From Planctomycetaceae bacterium (lineage in GTDB: Bacteria; Planctomycetota; Planctomycetia; Pirellulales; Pirellulaceae): DNA of 8,447 nucleotides. Location of the stretch: positions 1 through 8,447 of the forward strand of contig JAHEAM010000026.1 of assembly GCA_024642765.1 (NCBI GenBank). The letters are read 5' to 3'. Within the stretch, counting starts at the first letter, position 1; each line of letters starts with the position of its first letter. The translations under genes were made by a program, and so were the position numbers. This document shows positions 4,510 through 8,447 of this stretch, in pieces. The notes under the pieces were generated by a model that searched no databases, had not been told where the DNA came from, and saw only the letters and a program-made list of their open reading frames with translations.

Positions 4510-6258
4510 ATGCATTGTTGGCGATGGCAAGGTTTGCGTGCACAAGGTCAGGGAACCTTTTTGAGTTTTTGGACCGTCGTTGTTTTTGCCCTTGCAATTT
4601 GTCCACTTTCGTCGTTGGCGGTTCAAGACATTCCGCATGTGGCGTCGGGCAAAAGTGGCATGATTGCGTCGGTACATCCGCTAGCGTCCCAGGCAGGATT
4701 GCGTGCTCTTGAGTCTGGTGGCAATGCAATTGATGCGGCAATTGCTACGGCACTGACACTCGGAGTCGTTGACGGTTACAACTCGGGAATTGGTGGCGGC
4801 TGTTTCGTCTTGATCCGTACGCCAGACGGTTCGTTTCACGCAATTGATGCTCGTGAAATGGCTCCGAGCGCCGCACACCGTGACATGTATTTGCGGAACG
4901 GCAAACCCGACACGATGCTTTCGCAAATTGGTCCGTTGGCGATCGCCGTTCCGGGTGCCTTGGCAGGCTATTCCGAAGCGGTTGAGAAGTTTGGTCAGAA
5001 ACCCTTTCGTGAACTCATTCTTCCCGCTGCTACGATTGCTGACGAAGGATTCGTCGTCAGCAAGGGATACGCCAGTCTGATTAAAAGCGAATCCGAATAC
5101 TTCGCCAAATTCGATGGATCCATGGACGTGTTTTTCGACGAAAACCAACAACCCATTGCGGCAGGCCAACGGCTCGTCCAAAAGGATCTTGCCAACACGT
5201 ATCGTGCCATTGCCAAAGAGGGCACGGATTGGTTTTATCGCGGGGCCTTTGCGGAACAAACGGGGAAATGGATGTTGGCCAACGGCGGCATCATCACGGC
5301 ACAAGATTTCGCAGCGTATCATACCGTCAATCGGAAAACTGTCGAAACAACCTATCGCGGCTATTCGATCATCGGTTTCCCGCCCCCCAGTTCTGGTGGC
5401 GTGCATGTCGCTCAAATTTTGAATATCGTTGAGAACTTTGATCTCGAAGCCCTCGACCGCGAGTCGCCTGTTAAGTGCACCCATGTTGTGACCGAAGCGA
5501 TGAAACTGGCGTTTGCAGATCGTGCGTTTTGGTTAGGTGATCCGGACTTTGCTTCCGTCCCGAAGGGTCTCATCGACAAATCGTACGCCAAGCAACTTGC
5601 TGAACAGATTGACTTGAGCGCCTCGATCGAAGTGCTCTCGCATGGCACGCCGCCGCTTGCAGAAAGCGATCTCTTCGAGAAACACACAACACATATCGCT
5701 GCCGCTGATGATCAGGGCAATTGGGTGGCGATCACGACGACCGTGAACACAACCTTTGGTTCCAAGGTCATCGTGCCGGGATTGGGTGTTGTGATGAATA
5801 ACCAAATGGACGATTTCGCGATTGCTCCAGGTGTGCCGAACGCTTTTGGATTGGTAGGTAACGAAGCCAATTCAGTAGGACCTGGCAAACGCCCACTTTC
5901 GAGTATGAGTCCCACGCTAGTCACGAAAGACGGTGTTCCCGTAATGAGCGTCGGCGCAGCAGGCGGGCCCAAGATTATAACGAGTTCGCTACTCGCAATT
6001 ATTCGCACGCTGGATTTGGGTTTCTCCCCGGAAAACGCAATTGCGGCGCCTCGTTTCCATCATCAATGGTCCCCCAACAAATTGTATGTCGAGCGAAGCT
6101 TTCCTGCGGAACAAATCGATGCACTCAAGGCACTTGGGCATCGCGTCGAGACGTCGTCATCCGGTGGGGTCAGCCAAGCCATTTTCTTCGATGCCGAAAC
6201 GAAAACGTTTCTCGGCGTCGCCGACCCTCGCGCCGGCGGCCAAGCTCTCGGGCGTTAA
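4510..6258 (+). CDS. ggt: Gamma-glutamyltransferase / glutathione hydrolase precursor
   Basis: This 582-aa protein covers the whole GGT family. It has a long n-region and a signal sequence (hydrophobic core about 20-31, likely cleavage after SLA at about 37), so the enzyme is exported. The large subunit shows VASGKSGMIAS, ALESGGNAIDAA, GGGCFVLI and the substrate carboxylate-binding Arg in DAREMAP (R115). Autoprocessing should occur before T393 in KHTTHIAA, which becomes the N-terminal nucleophile of the small subunit. Around it are NTTFG (N413), NNQMDDF (430-436), RPLSSMSPT (S464/S465) and the oxyanion glycines in GAAGG (485-486). It cleaves gamma-glutamyl bonds, notably of glutathione, outside the cytoplasm, yielding Glu and Cys-Gly. 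The start at 4510 has GAGG at 4501-4504 with a 5-nt spacer; the frame is open to 4315 but no signal supports that extension. Confidence 0.95.
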   Translation: MHCWRWQGLRAQGQGTFLSFWTVVVFALAICPLSSLAVQDIPHVASGKSGMIASVHPLASQAGLRALESGGNAIDAAIATALTLGVVDGYNSGIGGGCFVLIRTPDGSFHAIDAREMAPSAAHRDMYLRNGKPDTMLSQIGPLAIAVPGALAGYSEAVEKFGQKPFRELILPAATIADEGFVVSKGYASLIKSESEYFAKFDGSMDVFFDENQQPIAAGQRLVQKDLANTYRAIAKEGTDWFYRGAFAEQTGKWMLANGGIITAQDFAAYHTVNRKTVETTYRGYSIIGFPPPSSGGVHVAQILNIVENFDLEALDRESPVKCTHVVTEAMKLAFADRAFWLGDPDFASVPKGLIDKSYAKQLAEQIDLSASIEVLSHGTPPLAESDLFEKHTTHIAAADDQGNWVAITTTVNTTFGSKVIVPGLGVVMNNQMDDFAIAPGVPNAFGLVGNEANSVGPGKRPLSSMSPTLVTKDGVPVMSVGAAGGPKIITSSLLAIIRTLDLGFSPENAIAAPRFHHQWSPNKLYVERSFPAEQIDALKALGHRVETSSSGGVSQAIFFDAETKTFLGVADPRAGGQALGR

Positions 6259-6615
6259 GGCAATCGCGAGGTTACCGCGCAAAGAAATCGAAAAGGTCTG
6301 GGAACGTTGTCGGTCCATATTCCGGAATCAACGTTCTCAGTAAAGGCACTCGCCACTGCAGGGCGACAGGATCATAAACGCCAAACCGTATATCGATTGG
6401 GTCCATTCGTTGTCGGCATAAATTCGTCCGTTCCGGCACCATAGCTTCATGGGTAACCTGCCTCTTGGTCCGTGAGCCTTCATACGAAAGTCACTCAAAT
6501 TAGATCAGAAAACGAGGTGCAGTCAATTTTTCTGACGCAGTCGGACTTACCGCGTACGTTGTCATGTAAAATCAGTGATTCCCCGTAAAAAGCAACAGAT
6601 TCCAGGAATTAAAAA
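6259..6615. other. Intergenic region with no firm gene
   Basis: These 357 bases lie between gamma-glutamyltransferase and the VOC gene. The plus strand shows nothing protein-like. The minus strand holds two overlapping protein-like frames (see the possible frameshifted gene at 6272-6483). From 6484 to 6615 I see only AT-rich leader sequence and the ribosome binding site of the VOC gene. No convincing terminator follows the GGT stop. Confidence 0.55.
6272..6483 (-). pseudogene. Possible small gene split by a frameshift
   Basis: Two overlapping minus-strand frames read like protein over different parts. The upstream one (ATG 6483 to stop at 6337, 48 aa) includes MKLWCRNGRIYADNEWTQSI. The downstream one is open from about 6490 to a TAA at 6274-6272 and ends with VALQWRVPLLRTLIP and FPDLFDFFAR. 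Joining them near 6390 gives one plausible protein of about 70 aa. Each separately is weak: the first ends in an unlikely Cys-rich stretch, the second begins in an unlikely basic one. There is no clear ribosome binding site. It could be a decayed gene, a sequencing indel, or chance. I do not recognise the family. Confidence 0.3.
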
Positions 6616-6984
6616 ATGAATAAGCACGAGCGTGTTGACTATCTTGAATTCCCAGCACGTGACATCAAGGCAACCAAGGCGTTTTTTGAAACGTGTTTCG
6701 GATGGCAATTCACTGATTACGGCCCCGACTATAGCGCCTTCAACGAAAATCGATTGGATGGAGGTTTTTATCGCGCAGATCTGCAAGGTACGACTGCCAC
6801 CGGTTCGGCATTGATCGTATTCTATAGTGAAGATCTTGAGGCAACACTTGCCAAAGTCGAAGCGTCTGGTGGAATCATTATGCGTTCAATATTTTCGTTT
6901 CCGGGCGGAAGGCGTTTTCATTTCACGGAACCGAGCGGCAATGAATTTTCGGTTTGGACCGAGCGTGAACCGGCACAAGGTTAA
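6616..6984 (+). CDS. VOC-superfamily protein (glyoxalase/bleomycin-resistance fold)
   Basis: This 122-aa protein is a single compact VOC unit of two beta-alpha-beta-beta-beta modules. The first module opens with RVDYLEFPARDIKATKAFFE, with E11 in the usual metal-ligand strand, followed by the FGWQF turn typical of these proteins; the second has ALIVFYSEDLEATLAKVEASG, then FPGGRRFHFTEPSGNEFSVW, with E110 in the last strand as the other likely ligand. Members include glyoxalase I, extradiol dioxygenases and antibiotic-binding proteins; sequence alone does not tell which substrate. It is soluble and cytoplasmic. AGGAA at 6604-6608 stands 7 nt before the ATG. It appears to be a single-gene unit convergent with the SGNH esterase. 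Confidence 0.9.
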   Translation: MNKHERVDYLEFPARDIKATKAFFETCFGWQFTDYGPDYSAFNENRLDGGFYRADLQGTTATGSALIVFYSEDLEATLAKVEASGGIIMRSIFSFPGGRRFHFTEPSGNEFSVWTEREPAQG

Positions 6985-7066
6985 TCCTGGTAGCGAATCG
7001 TGTCTCGTCTGATGTTTTTCATGCCAGCATTACCAGAAATTTCCCCCAACCTTCTCAAAAACAAAA

Positions 7067-8447
7067 TTATTCGTTTACCAAGAAATTAACGATTCGCAAT
7101 ACATTGCCTTGGCTGCGTTCGTTTTTGGTTTCCGCGATTTTCAAATGCAAAACGTGTTTGCCGGATTTTAATTCACTAGTCAAAACATAGGCCCAGGGAA
7201 TATGCAAACCGCCACTCCATTTTGTAAAAACGTCTAGCTCATTCCACTCGCCATCATCAATCGAATAGTTAATCATACCGGCGTCCGGGCCGGCGGCTAC
7301 GAACATTCCCACACCGCGCCCCTCAAATTCAAAACTTAGTTCGTCGCCAGCTTTTCTCCCCACGAGCATTGGCACATTCACAAATCCATCACGCACGCCG
7401 CCACCAACGTTGCCAGCGCGGGGATCGCAGTTGGAAAAAACTGCGAAGCCCTGTTGAATCGAAGCCGCTTCGATCGAAACCAATTTGCCGCCGTCATAGC
7501 TGAAACGGTCGAGAGGTTCTGGTTCTGGGTGCTCAATAATCACACTTTGCTCGTTGAGTGGCGATTGCCACGCAGCGTTTAGTAATCGTCGGATGGAGGA
7601 TGCGTACAGACGATGACCAAACGCCGATGGGTGGCAGTCCTTGAAATCCGCTGCCCAATCAAACTGCCCGGCTTGAATCCGTGCGGCAGCTTCGTGGGCG
7701 AGGTCAATTGTTGGCACAGAATAGTGTTTTGCAACGGCTTCGTGACTGGCGATTACGGCGGGAGTCTTCAGCGCACCGTAGTCTGCAATATGTGGCACGT
7801 CGGCGAAGTGCATGACGACAATGTCTAACGTCGGGTCGAGCATTCTCGCGTGTCGAACGATGCCTTCCATGCCTCGTCGCCTTTCGGTTTCGTTCGGCAT
7901 GTTGTGTAGATCGTTCACTGCGGCTTCCTCAAACAATAGATCAACACTGCCGGACGAAAAAACATCGCGCAGCATGCGAAACGCTCCAGGCGTGCTACCC
8001 ATCGAAGGAATGCCGGCGTTAATAAATTCAAATTTCGTTTCCGGAAATTTTTGCTGCAGGTATTCGCAGGTCGCCTCGCGCCAACCGGACATGTTCGTGA
8101 TCGAACCACCCAGGAAGACAACCCGGCCCGTTTTATTCCTTGTAAATTTGATTCGGCAATTGTCGAGCGTTCCGCGCATCACAAAATAGTCGCCCGCATC
8201 AGGAACGACGGAGGCATGAAGCTCAATAAAGTCGGCGACACGCAGCGGATCGGGGTGCATGAAATGGTGGCCATTGGATTCGGGCGTGCCCTCGGCAACC
8301 TCAATCAAATCGATGCGGCCACCTAACTTTCGATAACGTTCCGTTAGTACCAGGGTATTTTCAGGCGGCGGCACAATCACGTCGTTCATCGAAATGATGT
8401 GCAAGATCGGAATCCTGGCGGATGCGATCTGTTCCAAGCGATCGATC
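7067..8447 (-). CDS. Partial multidomain esterase: alpha/beta-hydrolase end fused to SGNH/GDSL hydrolase
   Basis: The frame is open to the right window edge (about 459 codons visible), so the N-terminus is missing; a TTG at 8437 is not a credible start. Numbering from that codon, residues 1-75 are the end of an alpha/beta-hydrolase: ILHIISMNDVIVPPPEN with the acid D19, and NGHHFMHP with the likely catalytic His (57 or 58). Residues about 100-290 are an SGNH hydrolase: block I VFLGGSIT (nucleophile S112), block II G142 in NAGIPSMGS, block III N175 in AVNDLHN, and block V D267 and H269 in KDCHPSAFGH. Residues about 295-456 form a beta-rich C-terminal domain (strands such as ELSFEFEGRGVGMFV), likely a ligand-binding or jelly-roll module. 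The whole suggests a deacetylase or esterase with two active sites, perhaps on polysaccharide; the substrate is inferred. Confidence 0.85.
   Translation of the reverse strand, partial: IDRLEQIASARIPILHIISMNDVIVPPPENTLVLTERYRKLGGRIDLIEVAEGTPESNGHHFMHPDPLRVADFIELHASVVPDAGDYFVMRGTLDNCRIKFTRNKTGRVVFLGGSITNMSGWREATCEYLQQKFPETKFEFINAGIPSMGSTPGAFRMLRDVFSSGSVDLLFEEAAVNDLHNMPNETERRRGMEGIVRHARMLDPTLDIVVMHFADVPHIADYGALKTPAVIASHEAVAKHYSVPTIDLAHEAAARIQAGQFDWAADFKDCHPSAFGHRLYASSIRRLLNAAWQSPLNEQSVIIEHPEPEPLDRFSYDGGKLVSIEAASIQQGFAVFSNCDPRAGNVGGGVRDGFVNVPMLVGRKAGDELSFEFEGRGVGMFVAAGPDAGMINYSIDDGEWNELDVFTKWSGGLHIPWAYVLTSELKSGKHVLHLKIAETKNERSQGNVLRIVNFLVNE

Noticed and set aside
4681..5484. 267-codon minus-strand open frame
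   Set aside because: It lies wholly antisense to conserved gamma-glutamyltransferase sequence and has no recognisable motif; it is a shadow of that gene.
6987..7036. CTGGTA / TACCAG inverted repeat as a shared terminator of the VOC and esterase genes
   Set aside because: The stem is only 6 bp with a loop of about 38 nt and no adjacent T-run, so it cannot be told from chance.
7812..8189. 125-codon plus-strand open frame
   Set aside because: It is antisense to the SGNH catalytic blocks of the esterase and its composition is not protein-like.
8435..8437. TTG as the true start of the esterase
   Set aside because: The frame stays open to the window edge and the visible sequence begins in the middle of an alpha/beta-hydrolase fold, so the gene must extend beyond 8447.

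Overview
The window is 8.4 kb of bacterial chromosome. Gene content suggests a planctomycete, probably of the marine Pirellulaceae type: a TOTE-type primase domain, a degenerate Trm112-like protein, a glycine-zipper Q-rich envelope protein, a secreted gamma-glutamyltransferase and a multidomain SGNH esterase, with several secreted or membrane proteins of no known family and variable Shine-Dalgarno strength. The taxonomic call is an inference from gene style; there is no rRNA or marker gene here. No tRNA, rRNA, CRISPR array, transposase or complete mobile element was seen.

Layout from left to right. At 1-155 (-) is the start of an unrecognised protein cut by the window edge. Divergent from it at 280-579 (+) is a 99-residue single-pass membrane protein with a very clear ribosome binding site. 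At 652-1749 (+) is the most interesting gene: an archaeo-eukaryotic primase (AEP/PrimPol, TOTE-like) domain fused to a C-terminal HAD-family phosphatase domain. Convergent with it is a minus-strand pair, a Trm112-like protein (2144-2404) followed 26 nt later by a HIT-family nucleotide hydrolase (1770-2117), probably one operon. At 2567-3256 (+) is a secreted protein of unknown function with a coiled coil and a proline-rich tail. A mostly empty stretch of about 360 bases follows, holding a possible small membrane protein on the minus strand and a strong short hairpin.

At 3615-4259 (-) is a secreted glycine-zipper protein. Divergent from it is gamma-glutamyltransferase (4510-6258, +), with a 20-bp-spaced direct repeat in the shared upstream region. 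The next roughly 360 bases carry no clear gene, but the minus strand has two overlapping protein-like frames that could be one frameshifted small gene. The window ends with a VOC-fold protein (6616-6984, +) and, convergent with it, the C-terminal 459 or so residues of a large esterase that joins an alpha/beta-hydrolase end to an SGNH hydrolase (7067 to the window edge, -).

The genes do not form one pathway. Most are single transcription units or pairs: nucleic-acid end or primer metabolism (AEP-HAD), tRNA/translation-related or nucleotide housekeeping (Trm112-like and HIT), envelope proteins (glycine zipper, the secreted coiled-coil protein, small membrane proteins) and extracytoplasmic hydrolysis (GGT and the SGNH esterase). 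The best candidate for something little described is the AEP-HAD fusion.
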